This document shows, in pieces, positions 17,404-25,482 of a stretch of 64,000 nucleotides of DNA. The stretch comes from an uncultured Bacteroidales bacterium (GTDB lineage: Bacteria; Bacteroidota; Bacteroidia; Bacteroidales; F082), in assembly GCA_947304185.1 (NCBI GenBank), contig CAMZAM010000007.1, positions 1 to 64,000 of the forward strand, read 5' to 3'. The notes under the pieces were generated by a model. It saw nothing but the letters and a program-made list of their open reading frames with translations. It searched no databases and had not been told where the DNA came from. Every line of letters starts with the position of its first letter. Position 1 is the stretch's first letter. The position numbers were made by a program, and so were the translations under genes.

Positions 17404-17421
17404 TCTAACAAAACAAGAATC

Positions 17422-17847
17422 ATGGTCGACAAATTAACAAAATATTGCAAATATTTGCTTATAGCCTTGATGGTTCTCAACGTCGTTTTCGGAATCCTTA
17501 CCATTATCAGTGGTGAAGGTGGCGTCGGAACATTCATGGGCTTTGCATATTGCATGCTTGGATTGACTGTGGTTGCGATTTTGTTTGCACCTATCTATGG
17601 GATTATCATCAATCCAAAAAGCGTAAAGACAATTGGTTTCGTTGTAGCTATCGTAGCAGTTCTTGCTCTCATCGCATTGCTGTTATCAAAGGGTGCAACA
17701 CTTCCTGTGGAGTATCTTGAATCAATGGGAGTTACAAAGGGCACTGAGTCCTTCGTTGACTTCTTCATGGTATTCACATACATTGTAGTAGGCGGCACAA
17801 TCGCAGCTGTAATCTATTCAGCAATATCGAAACTCATTAATAAATAA
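17422..17847 (+). CDS. Small four-helix membrane protein in the exbB-exbD operon
   Basis: Function unknown. The 141-residue protein has four predicted membrane segments (around 11-30, 36-62, 70-92, 112-137) and short loops, with no recognised motif. It lies 18 bases after exbB and 17 bases before the first exbD, so it is cotranscribed and presumably an accessory subunit or assembly factor of this energising complex. That role is inferred from position only. Confidence 0.75.
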   Translation: MVDKLTKYCKYLLIALMVLNVVFGILTIISGEGGVGTFMGFAYCMLGLTVVAILFAPIYGIIINPKSVKTIGFVVAIVAVLALIALLLSKGATLPVEYLESMGVTKGTESFVDFFMVFTYIVVGGTIAAVIYSAISKLINK

Positions 17848-17864
17848 TAAGGAAGGAATTTATC

Positions 17865-18440
17865 ATGGCCCGTAAGAAAAAGAAAGTACCGGAAATCAAC
17901 GCCAGTTCAATGGCTGATATCTCTTTCTTGCTGTTGATATTCTTCCTCGTTACCACTACGATGGACACTGACAGCGGTATCTTCCGCCGTCTGCCACCAC
18001 CAGTAGAAAACCCCGACATGGATGTCAAAGTGAAAGAAAGAAACATTTTGAACGTCATGATCAATAAGTACGACAAGTTGATGGTTAACGGAAAACCTTG
18101 CGACATCGCCGATTTGAAAGACAAAACAAGAGATTTCATCACACCTAAACCGAATGATGAGAAAGCTCCTGAAGTCGAAGTAAAGGAAATCGAGATGATC
18201 GGTAACTTCATGACCAACAAGGGTGTCGTATCACTTAAGAATGACCGCGGTACTTCATATCAGATGTACATCGCAGTTCAAAATGAATTAGCAAAAGCTT
18301 TCAATGAACTCAGGGAAGAAGTCGCAATGACATACTTCAAACAGCATTATGCCGATATGACCGACAAAGACAAGATCGATGCAGTCAACAAGGCAGTGCC
18401 GGTGCGTATATCTGAGGCTGAACCTGAAGAGATCAAATAA
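17865..18440 (+). CDS. exbD: ExbD/TolR family protein (first copy)
   Basis: Partner of ExbB in the proton-driven motor. Seen in 191 residues: a basic cytoplasmic start (ARKKKKVPEI), one membrane helix with the conserved proton-carrying Asp (SMADISFLLLIFFLVTTTM) and a periplasmic domain extended to about 140 residues, longer than usual for ExbD. It is 14 bases upstream of the second exbD. Two different ExbD proteins with one ExbB is a frequent Bacteroidetes arrangement and may form a mixed dimer. Confidence 0.92.
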   Translation: MARKKKKVPEINASSMADISFLLLIFFLVTTTMDTDSGIFRRLPPPVENPDMDVKVKERNILNVMINKYDKLMVNGKPCDIADLKDKTRDFITPKPNDEKAPEVEVKEIEMIGNFMTNKGVVSLKNDRGTSYQMYIAVQNELAKAFNELREEVAMTYFKQHYADMTDKDKIDAVNKAVPVRISEAEPEEIK

Positions 18441-18454
18441 TAGGAGAGAAAATT

Positions 18455-18913
18455 ATGGCAAAATTCAGAAAAGGTGGATCAAAAGAAGTTCCGGCAATCT
18501 CAACCGGATCAATGCCTGACATTATCTTCATGTTGATTTTCTTCTTCATGGTTACAACCTCTATGCGCGAGACCACATTGAAAGTCAAGATGAAATTACC
18601 AGCAGCGACGGAAATCCAGAAACTCGAGAAGAAATCACTCGTGAGCTTCATTTACATTGGACCTCCGACGAACACTAAACTCTATGGTACGGAACCACGT
18701 ATCCAGCTGAACGACTCATACGCACGTATCGACGACATCATCCCGTTCGTTGAACAGGAACGTCTCGACCGCGCTGAGGCCGACAGACCAAAACTCACCA
18801 CTTCACTCAAGATTCATGAGGAAGTGAGAATGGGTCTCGTCACCGACGTGAAGCAGGAACTGCGTAAATGCGGTGCATTCCGTATCAGCTATTCAACACG
18901 AAAAGGAGAATAG
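18455..18913 (+). CDS. exbD: ExbD/TolR family protein (second copy)
   Basis: A 152-residue paralogue of the preceding gene with the same layout: a basic start, one membrane helix with the conserved Asp (SMPDIIFMLIFFFMVTTSM) and a periplasmic domain ending VTDVKQELRKCGAFRISYST. Its size is close to standard ExbD. It is last in the exbB unit and followed by a strong terminator. Confidence 0.92.
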   Translation: MAKFRKGGSKEVPAISTGSMPDIIFMLIFFFMVTTSMRETTLKVKMKLPAATEIQKLEKKSLVSFIYIGPPTNTKLYGTEPRIQLNDSYARIDDIIPFVEQERLDRAEADRPKLTTSLKIHEEVRMGLVTDVKQELRKCGAFRISYSTRKGE

Positions 18914-18936
18914 AACCTGACCATAGGGTAATAATT

Positions 18937-18973
18937 TGTAGAGACGTCATCCATGGCGTCTCTACATTTTTTA
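18937..18973 (+). terminator. exbD terminator
   Basis: A 10-bp stem, TGTAGAGACG (18937-18946) with CGTCTCTACA (18957-18966), is followed by six T. It lies just past the convergent priA stop. It shares sequence with two other hairpins in the window (53359 and 63634). Confidence 0.88.
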
Positions 18974-21451
18974 TATCGGGTCAACGTCGATGGAGATGTT
19001 GACCGTCTTGTATTCGTTGTTTCGCTTAAACGATTCGATTTCTTTCTTTATCAATTCCTTGATCTTCATCGAGTTATCGTTACGGTCGAACTTGATCAGA
19101 ATCTGTTTGATGTATTGGTTCTTCACCCTCGATACCACGGGATATTCCGGTCCGAGGAGGTTGTTTTTGAACACCGGACGCAGACGCTTGGCGAACGACT
19201 CGGCCGCTGTGTTCAATCTGTTATAGTCGGAATAACGTAACTTTATCATTATCAAGCGATAATACGGCGGGTAACAGTACTGCCGTCTGATAGGCATCTG
19301 CTCCTCGTAGAAACGCACGTAGTCGTGACTGACCACGTTTTGTATCACAGGGTGTGTGGGCTGATACGTCTGGATGATGACCTTCCCCTTCTCCCCTTTT
19401 CTGCCCGCTCGACCGCTGACCTGTTCCATCAGTTGGAAGCTGCGTTCATGTGCCCTAAAATCGGGGAACGAGAGCATATTGTCGGCATCGAGTATTCCCA
19501 CCGTCTTCACGCAATCGAAATCGAGGCCCTTAGTGACCATCTGAGTACCCACCAAGACATCGGTCTCGCGGTTTTTAAAGTTATCGAGGATGTTCTGGTA
19601 GCTGTTTTTCGACCTCGTGGTGTCTAGGTCAAGGCGAGCGCAGCGAGCCTCGGGGATGACGGCGGTCAGGTCTTCCTCGACACGTTCAGTGCCGAAGCCA
19701 TGCATCTTAAGGTCGGTGCTATGACACGACGGACATTCCGATGGGACAGCCATTGTGTAGCCGCAGTAGTGGCATTTCATGATGTTCTGCGCCTTATGGT
19801 ACGTCATCGACACGTCGCAGTTGATGCACTGCGGCACCCAGTGACAGACGCCGCATTCGAGCCGTAACGAGAATCCACGGCGGTTTTGGAATAATATCAC
19901 CTGATTCTTGTCGGCGAGGGTTTGTTTCATAGCGTCGACGAGCACACTGCCGAAGTTCGCCTGCATGAGCTTACGTTTGCGCTCAACACGCATGTCATCG
20001 ACTATAATCTCTGGCATCTCGACGCCTCCGAAGCGTTGTGTGAGCGAGACGAGGTGGTAACGGTGCTGCCGAGCGTTGTAGTAACTCTCGAACGATGGCG
20101 TGGCAGAGCCGAGGATGACGTCGGCACCATGGAAACGACCCAGTATCATGCTGAGGTCACGGGCATTGTAACGCGGTGCCGGATCGATTTGCTTAAATGA
20201 GCTGTCGTGCTCCTCGTCGACGATGATGAGGCCTAAGTTGGAAAACGGCAGCAAGATAGCCGAACGAGAACCTATAATAACTTGATATTTAGAGCTTTGC
20301 GTACACTCAAATTCAAGCACCTGCTCCCAAATCTCGACGCGTTCCATATCGCTGTAGCGCGAATGATAAACGCCAACCTTATCACCGAAATATTTCTTCA
20401 AACGGTTGATGATCTGTTCGGTGAGCGCTATCTCAGGCAGCAGGTACAACACCTGACGGCCTTTGTCGAGCGCCTCCTGAATCAGTTTGATATAGATTTC
20501 AGTCTTACCCGACGACGTGACGCCATGCAGAAGCACAGGCTTGCCGTCGGCGAAGCCCTGATGAATCTCATCAAAAGCAACCTGTTGTTTATCAGTGAGT
20601 TGTATGGACGATACATCTGTCAGAGCATCGAAGCTCTTAAGTCGACTGACACGTTTTTCGTAGACTTTAAACACTCCCTTGTTAACGAGGGCTTTCAGGA
20701 CGGTGCTGTTGGCATTCGATTTAGCGAGGAGCGCGGATGCGATGACGTCGTTTTCAGCGTCCCCACCAAGGACGAAGAACGACATCACCATCTCGAGTTG
20801 TTTGTAAGCCCGCTTGGTGAGTTCATCCATCAGCTCATGCATCTTCTCATCGCTATGATATTCCTCTTCAAGTGCCACATAACGCTCGTATTTCGCACGG
20901 AACTTCGGGTCAAGCTCCTCCTCCATCACCACGATCTTCTTTTCTATCATGGTTTTGATGAGTGGCATCACCTTTTTATAGCCGATGATCTTACTCACCT
21001 CGCTTATCGTCAACTTCGGCTGCACCTGAAGAGCCTCGACGATGAGATATTCGTAGTCGCTGAGAGCCATGGTGTCGAGTTCAAACTCATCGGAGAGCTT
21101 GATTTTCGACTCGCTCGACAGCTTCATGGCCGAAGGAAGAGCCGCCTGCATCACCTCGCCTTCGTAGCAGAGGTAATAGTCGCATATCCATTGCCATAGT
21201 TTCAGCTGCATCGAGTTTACGACAGGTTTCTCATCAAGGATGCCGAGGATATACTTAACCTGCTCAAAATCAGGTACTTTCTCAGTCACTTCGCTTATCA
21301 GTCCGGACATAATCTTCGTTCGGCCGAACTGCACCACCACACGCTGTCCGACATGCACGCTGTCGTTCAAATCCATCGGCACACGGTATGAGAACGTGCC
21401 TGGAACCGGCAGCGGCAAGATGACGTTAACGAAGAGAGTCTTTCTGTCCAT
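18971..21451 (-). CDS. priA: Primosomal replication protein N' (PriA helicase)
   Basis: 3'-5' superfamily 2 helicase that restarts stalled replication forks and loads the primosome; in other bacteria it contacts the SSB tip. Seen in 826 residues: an N-terminal DNA-binding region (PVPGTFSYRVP), Walker A LLHGVTSSGKTEIY, DEEH box (IIVDEEHDSSFKQ), two CxxC-rich zinc knuckles (CGVCHWVPQCINC, CHYCGY, CPSC) and motifs GTQMVTKGLDF and VSGRAGRKG. Length is standard for Bacteroidetes. A TAATTTTG -7 box (21467-21460) lies only about 9 bases before the ATG, suggesting a very short leader. Confidence 0.96.
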   Translation of the reverse strand: MDRKTLFVNVILPLPVPGTFSYRVPMDLNDSVHVGQRVVVQFGRTKIMSGLISEVTEKVPDFEQVKYILGILDEKPVVNSMQLKLWQWICDYYLCYEGEVMQAALPSAMKLSSESKIKLSDEFELDTMALSDYEYLIVEALQVQPKLTISEVSKIIGYKKVMPLIKTMIEKKIVVMEEELDPKFRAKYERYVALEEEYHSDEKMHELMDELTKRAYKQLEMVMSFFVLGGDAENDVIASALLAKSNANSTVLKALVNKGVFKVYEKRVSRLKSFDALTDVSSIQLTDKQQVAFDEIHQGFADGKPVLLHGVTSSGKTEIYIKLIQEALDKGRQVLYLLPEIALTEQIINRLKKYFGDKVGVYHSRYSDMERVEIWEQVLEFECTQSSKYQVIIGSRSAILLPFSNLGLIIVDEEHDSSFKQIDPAPRYNARDLSMILGRFHGADVILGSATPSFESYYNARQHRYHLVSLTQRFGGVEMPEIIVDDMRVERKRKLMQANFGSVLVDAMKQTLADKNQVILFQNRRGFSLRLECGVCHWVPQCINCDVSMTYHKAQNIMKCHYCGYTMAVPSECPSCHSTDLKMHGFGTERVEEDLTAVIPEARCARLDLDTTRSKNSYQNILDNFKNRETDVLVGTQMVTKGLDFDCVKTVGILDADNMLSFPDFRAHERSFQLMEQVSGRAGRKGEKGKVIIQTYQPTHPVIQNVVSHDYVRFYEEQMPIRRQYCYPPYYRLIMIKLRYSDYNRLNTAAESFAKRLRPVFKNNLLGPEYPVVSRVKNQYIKQILIKFDRNDNSMKIKELIKKEIESFKRNNEYKTVNISIDVDPI

Positions 21452-21536
21452 AACAACAACAAAATTAAAAAATTTCCGTTTATAAAAATGGTTATTCTAA
21501 AATTATTATTTTTACAAAAGATAAAATAATAATCGC

Positions 21537-22805
21537 ATGAAGTTTAAATTGTTGATAATCATATTATTAGCTTTATCAATAAATGTCTTTGGACAAAATC
21601 TGAAGTCGTTTGGTGACATAAACTACAAAGATGAGGTGCAGACAGTGTTGCTTCATCCGAAAGGTTTTGAGCTCGACAAGCCGATAATTTATCTCAACAA
21701 TATGAGGGAGCAGCTGCATCTTCAGTTCGATATTCTTGGCGACAATGCGCCTTATCTGTATTACACTTTCGTTCATTGCGACAACCAGTGGCGGCCGACC
21801 GATTTACCTAAAAATGATTATCTGCAAGGATTCTTCCAAGAGGAAATCAACCAATTCACCTTCTCGGTCAACACTTTCGTGAATTATGTGCATTACGATT
21901 TGTTGTTCCCCACCGTCGACATGATGCCGAAGATTTCAGGCAATTACTTGCTTGTCGTTACTGGCGAAAACCCCAATGACATCTATTTTACACGTAGATT
22001 TTATGTCGTGCACGATATATCTCATATTAATGCTGCTGTGCCTCGTTATCCCTATGATTTGAATCTTGGAACGAACAAACAGGAAATCGATCTTGAAATC
22101 AGCTATCCTGACATGTTTAACTCGCGTGCCGACCAATATTCCAACGTCACAATAATGCAAAACGGCCGTTGGGACAATGCCGTTATGGGTCTGAAACCGA
22201 CATATGTTTATCCTGAAAAATTATCATATATAAATAATCCTAAAACGGTATTTGAATCTGGTAATCAATATCTTAGAATAAATACAAGTAATTTTGAAAA
22301 CCGACCTGAAAAGACAAGAACTGTGTATCGCGAGGAGGATTATTATGTGGTTACGCTTTATGCCGATGCTAAACGCAGTGCGCATAACTATGTCGACGAC
22401 GAGGATTTGTACGGTGAGAAATTCATCTATCTGGAGCGCGAAAACCTTGATGCGAGAAATGAAGCTGACTATGCCATGGTCGATTTCTTCCTGCAATGGC
22501 CGCAGTATATGATTGGGAAGGATGTGTATATTATAGGTGCCATCACCGATTGGCGTTTGGATGAGAATGCGAAGATGGAATACGACCCGCAACGTCACGG
22601 CTACCAGAAGGGATTGCTTCTGAAACAAGGCTATTACGATTATATGTATGCCGTTAAGGACAACGCTTCGGGTATCACTTCGGTGGCACCGATCAACGGT
22701 GATTTCTGGGAAACGAATAACATTTATCATATTTTTGTTTATCTGTTTGACCCGATTCAAAATTATGATAAACTGATAGGATATACGAGCATTAAGTCTC
22801 ACTAG
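21537..22805 (+). CDS. Type IX secretion plug-domain protein (formerly DUF5103)
   Basis: Exported protein of the family now called the T9SS plug domain, associated with closing or serving the SprA/Sov translocon. Seen in 422 residues: a signal peptide of about 19 residues ending VFGQ, then the first-domain signature (INYKDEVQTVLLHPKGFELD, YYTFVHCDNQWRPTDLPKNDYLQGF) and a beta-rich second half (YIIGAITDWRLDENAKMEY, LLKQGYYDYMYAV). Length fits the family (about 400-430). Monocistronic, divergent from priA, and followed by a terminator hairpin. With gldD, gldE, the PorV-like gene and the T9SS cargo gene it shows that the organism runs a type IX system. Confidence 0.88.
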   Translation: MKFKLLIIILLALSINVFGQNLKSFGDINYKDEVQTVLLHPKGFELDKPIIYLNNMREQLHLQFDILGDNAPYLYYTFVHCDNQWRPTDLPKNDYLQGFFQEEINQFTFSVNTFVNYVHYDLLFPTVDMMPKISGNYLLVVTGENPNDIYFTRRFYVVHDISHINAAVPRYPYDLNLGTNKQEIDLEISYPDMFNSRADQYSNVTIMQNGRWDNAVMGLKPTYVYPEKLSYINNPKTVFESGNQYLRINTSNFENRPEKTRTVYREEDYYVVTLYADAKRSAHNYVDDEDLYGEKFIYLERENLDARNEADYAMVDFFLQWPQYMIGKDVYIIGAITDWRLDENAKMEYDPQRHGYQKGLLLKQGYYDYMYAVKDNASGITSVAPINGDFWETNNIYHIFVYLFDPIQNYDKLIGYTSIKSH

Positions 22806-22812
22806 GCTATTT

Positions 22813-22833
22813 CGCCCTGACGGGCGGTTTTTC
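22813..22833 (+). terminator. Hairpin terminator after plug gene
   Basis: Stem CGCCC (22813-22817) with GGGCG (22822-22826), loop TGAC, followed by GTTTTTC. It lies 8 bases past the stop codon. Confidence 0.7.
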
Positions 22834-22835
22834 TG

Positions 22836-22874
22836 TTCCTTTTCCCTTGATGGAAAAGGAACCAAAAGATCAAG
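22836..22874. repeat. Intergenic element with two alternative hairpins
   Basis: TTCCTTTTCC (22836-22845) pairs perfectly with GGAAAAGGAA (22852-22861). The loop CTTGAT (22846-22851) can instead pair with ATCAAG (22869-22874). The element resembles dispersed intergenic repeats seen in other Bacteroidetes. The rest of the gap to apbE holds a small GGGGC-AAA-GCCCC hairpin near 22930-22943. Confidence 0.6.
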
Positions 22875-22962
22875 CACCATATAAAGCTCTAACCGCTATA
22901 TGGCGCGGGCCAATGCAGTGAACCCTATGGGGGCAAAGCCCCGAAGGAGAATAAATTAGAAT

Positions 22963-23931
22963 ATGAAAAGAGTTTTATATATAGTTTTAGGATTTTTATT
23001 AGTTTCTTGTAGTAAGCAACCGCAGAAAATCAATTATTCAGGCGTGACGCAGGGGTCGTATTTCTCCATTACATATTTTGATGAACAAAATAGGCATTTT
23101 GAATCTAAAATTGATTCAATTTTTAAAGAAGTCGACAATTCGGTATCGCTTTGGAACGAGAATTCAATTATTCGTAAGGTAAATCGCAATGAGGATGTCG
23201 TTGTAAATCAGATATTTAAGGATAATTTCGAATGGGCGCGGAAGGCCTCGGAGTTTTCCGACGGTGCATTCGATGCCACCATCGGGCCTATGGTTTCAGC
23301 TTGGGGATTTCATTATAAAAAGGAACTTGAAATGACTCCAGAAATGGTTGATTCCATCAAACAACTTGTTGATTATCAAAAGATTGAGATTATCAACGAC
23401 AGGGTTGTTAAGGCAAACCCCAACATGACTTTGGATTTTAACGCTGTGGCGCAGGGTTATACCACCGATTTGATTGGTAACTTCTTGGAAACCAAAGGAA
23501 TAGACAACTATCTGGTTGATGTCGGGGGCGAGATTATGGCACGTGGGACGAAGCCTAATGGCGATTTATGGACCATCGGCATTGAAAAACCTGCTGAAAA
23601 CTTTGACTCGGAGCGCTCGGTGCAGATTAAGATAACACTCAAGGACAAAGGTATCGTAACATCCGGAAACTACAGAAAATACATCGAAAAAGATGGCGTC
23701 CGTTACTCGCACAGCATCGACCCGCAGACCGGATATCCTGTCGAGCAGAACCTTTTGAGCGCCACCGTCATCGCTGACAATGCCTCATGGGCTGACTGTC
23801 TGGCCACCATATGCATGATTGTTGGCAAAGAAAAAGCCTCGAAACTACTTGAAAACCAAGGTGTCGAGGCATATTTTATATTTGTCGAAGACGGCGTTAT
23901 AAAAACTGAATGGGTTAATCGCGTTGATTAG
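22963..23931 (+). CDS. apbE: FAD:protein FMN transferase ApbE lipoprotein
   Basis: Covalently attaches FMN through a phosphoester to Thr/Ser of target proteins such as NqrB, NqrC and RnfG in the periplasm. Seen in 322 residues: a lipoprotein signal with lipobox LVSC, then the ApbE signatures (SYFSITYFD, WNENSIIRKVNR, DGAFDATIGPMVSAWGF, LDFNAVAQGYTTDLI, DVGGEIMARG, SIDPQTGYP and a C-terminal ADNASWADCLATICM segment with the metal-binding region). Full length. It converges on and overlaps by 17 bases a small NqrM-like gene, which suggests a link with Na+-NQR maturation although nqr genes are not in the window. Confidence 0.95.
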   Translation: MKRVLYIVLGFLLVSCSKQPQKINYSGVTQGSYFSITYFDEQNRHFESKIDSIFKEVDNSVSLWNENSIIRKVNRNEDVVVNQIFKDNFEWARKASEFSDGAFDATIGPMVSAWGFHYKKELEMTPEMVDSIKQLVDYQKIEIINDRVVKANPNMTLDFNAVAQGYTTDLIGNFLETKGIDNYLVDVGGEIMARGTKPNGDLWTIGIEKPAENFDSERSVQIKITLKDKGIVTSGNYRKYIEKDGVRYSHSIDPQTGYPVEQNLLSATVIADNASWADCLATICMIVGKEKASKLLENQGVEAYFIFVEDGVIKTEWVNRVD

Positions 23932-24097
23932 GGCACTGCGCTTCATCACCACCACACACACATTTTGCATCGGGGTCTAACGAATGAGCGCATTTCCGTT
24001 CGAATTTGCCGTTTTTCTTCACAATAGCCTTGATACCTATCGCCGCAAAGGCCAACAGGACTAGAAACAACGTAGGAATCAAGAATATCCAGTACAT
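23915..24097 (-). CDS. Small membrane protein with four cysteines, NqrM-like
   Basis: A 60-residue protein with one N-terminal membrane helix (about 3-25), a basic stretch (KAIVKKNGKFERK) and four cysteines C36, C46, C48 and C55 in pattern C-x9-C-x-C-x6-C. Family knowledge: NqrM (DUF539), needed to mature the Na+-translocating NADH:quinone oxidoreductase and thought to deliver iron, is a similarly small single-helix protein with C..C.C..C. The pattern and the neighbouring apbE, whose product flavinylates Nqr subunits, support an NqrM-like role. Cysteine spacing differs from the proteobacterial form, so the identity is an inference. Its ATG overlaps the tyrS stop by one base (TAATG), so the two genes are coupled. 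Confidence 0.7.
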   Translation of the reverse strand: MYWIFLIPTLFLVLLAFAAIGIKAIVKKNGKFERKCAHSLDPDAKCVCGGDEAQCPNQRD

Positions 24098-25392
24098 TAT
24101 TCGCAGACTATTAAGTAATAGTTCTTCTTGCCTTTCTGCACGAGGATGTATTTGCCGTTGAGGAGGTCGTCGGTGCCGACAGTCTTCTGCTCGGTGACTT
24201 TGTCTTTGTTGATTGACACTCCGTTGCCCTGGACCATCTTACGGGCCTCGCCTTTCGACGGGAACACGCCGGTCTGAACGAGGAAGTCGACGATGCCGAC
24301 ACCTGCGCCGAGAGCGTCTTTCGAGAATTTCGACTGTGGTACGCCGTCGAAGATGCTCAACAAGGTGTTCTCATCGAACTTATGCAATGCCTCGGCTGTG
24401 CCTTTTCCAAACAGAATCTGAGTAGCTTCTTCTGCCATCTCGAGGTCTTCCTTCGAGTGAACCACCAGAGTAAGCTCGCGTGCCAATGTACGCTGCAGCT
24501 CGCGGAGATGTGGCTCAGCCTGGTGACGTGCTATCAAAGCATCGATTTCGTCTTTCTTCAACAGGGTGAAGATCTTGATGTAGCGAGCTGCGTCTTCGTC
24601 GGTGCAGTTCATCCAGAACTGGTAGAAAGCGTATGGAGAGGTCTTCTCCGGATCGAGCCAGATGTTACCTTTCTCGGTTTTGCCGAACTTGCCGCCGTCA
24701 GCCTTGGTAATGAGGTTGCATGTGAGTGCAAACGCCTCTTTGTCGGCGCCGAGTTTGCGGCGGATGAGCTCTGTACCCGTGGTGATGTTACCCCACTGGT
24801 CGCTGCCGCCCATCTGAAGCTTGCAGTTCTTATGCTCAAAAAGATACAAGAAATCGTAGCCTTGCACGAGCTGGTAGCTGAACTCCGTGAACGACATGCC
24901 TTCGCCTTCGCCGTTGAAACGTTTCTTCACGGAATCCTTCGCCATCATATAGTTGACGGTGATGTGCTTGCCGATGTCGCGTATGAAATGCAGGAAAGTG
25001 TAATCCTTCATCCAGTCGTAGTTGTTGACAAGTTCAGCGCGGTTAGGAGCGTCGCTGTCGAAGTCGAGGAACTTGGCGAGCTGCTTCTTGATGCAAGCCT
25101 GGTTATGCTGTAACGTCTCATCATTCAACAGGTTACGTTCAGCCGACTTTCCAGACGGATCACCAATCATACCTGTGGCACCGCCGAGGAGCGCTAAAGG
25201 TTTATGTCCGGCAGCTTGGAAATGACGCAGCATCATGATGCCGCAGAGGTGTCCGATATGCAGCGAGTCGGCGGTCGGGTCGATGCCCAGGTATGCAGTG
25301 GTCATTTCTTTCTTCAACTGTTCTTCTGTGCCTGGGGTCATGTTATTTAACATACCGCGCCAGCGCAATTCTTCTACGAAATCTTCCTTCAT
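24097..25392 (-). CDS. tyrS: Tyrosyl-tRNA synthetase
   Basis: Class I synthetase charging tRNA-Tyr. Seen: HIGH-type motif in [16 protein letters not shown], tyrosine-binding region ([29 protein letters not shown]), KMSKS-type KFGKTEKGN and a C-terminal S4 RNA-binding domain ([24 protein letters not shown] split here as the last 70 residues). I chose the ATG at 25392 (431 residues) over an upstream TTG because the TTG lies inside the -7 promoter box TATTTTTG (25427-25420). Followed by the coupled NqrM-like gene. Confidence 0.95.
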   Translation of the reverse strand: MKEDFVEELRWRGMLNNMTPGTEEQLKKEMTTAYLGIDPTADSLHIGHLCGIMMLRHFQAAGHKPLALLGGATGMIGDPSGKSAERNLLNDETLQHNQACIKKQLAKFLDFDSDAPNRAELVNNYDWMKDYTFLHFIRDIGKHITVNYMMAKDSVKKRFNGEGEGMSFTEFSYQLVQGYDFLYLFEHKNCKLQMGGSDQWGNITTGTELIRRKLGADKEAFALTCNLITKADGGKFGKTEKGNIWLDPEKTSPYAFYQFWMNCTDEDAARYIKIFTLLKKDEIDALIARHQAEPHLRELQRTLARELTLVVHSKEDLEMAEEATQILFGKGTAEALHKFDENTLLSIFDGVPQSKFSKDALGAGVGIVDFLVQTGVFPSKGEARKMVQGNGVSINKDKVTEQKTVGTDDLLNGKYILVQKGKKNYYLIVCE

Positions 25393-25419
25393 CGAATGAT
25401 TATTGTTAAAATTAGGTTG

Positions 25420-25467
25420 CAAAAATACGAAATTTTAAGGTATCAATGACAATTTTTGATATTTTTG
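25420..25467. promoter_or_regulatory. Divergent promoter region tyrS / first MBOAT gene
   Basis: Minus strand: TTG (25452-25450), 22-base spacer, TATTTTTG (25427-25420), giving a leader of roughly 20 bases for tyrS. Plus strand: TATTTTTG at 25460-25467, 16 bases before the MBOAT ATG. The two boxes are 32 bases apart. Confidence 0.55.
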
Positions 25468-25482
25468 CAAAAAATTGGCTGA

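Noticed and set aside
20282-21199. A 305-codon plus-strand frame opposite priA
   Set aside because: Antisense shadow of a conserved helicase gene; no recognisable domain and no promoter or start context.
24382-25113. A 243-codon plus-strand frame opposite tyrS
   Set aside because: Antisense shadow of tyrS; same reasoning.
25393-25422. TTG start giving tyrS ten extra residues
   Set aside because: The TTG is part of the -7 box, so it would not be transcribed; the ATG at 25392 matches the family start. The same logic rejects upstream starts for the AlgX-like gene at 29914, the kinase at 59125 and the oxidoreductase at 41177.
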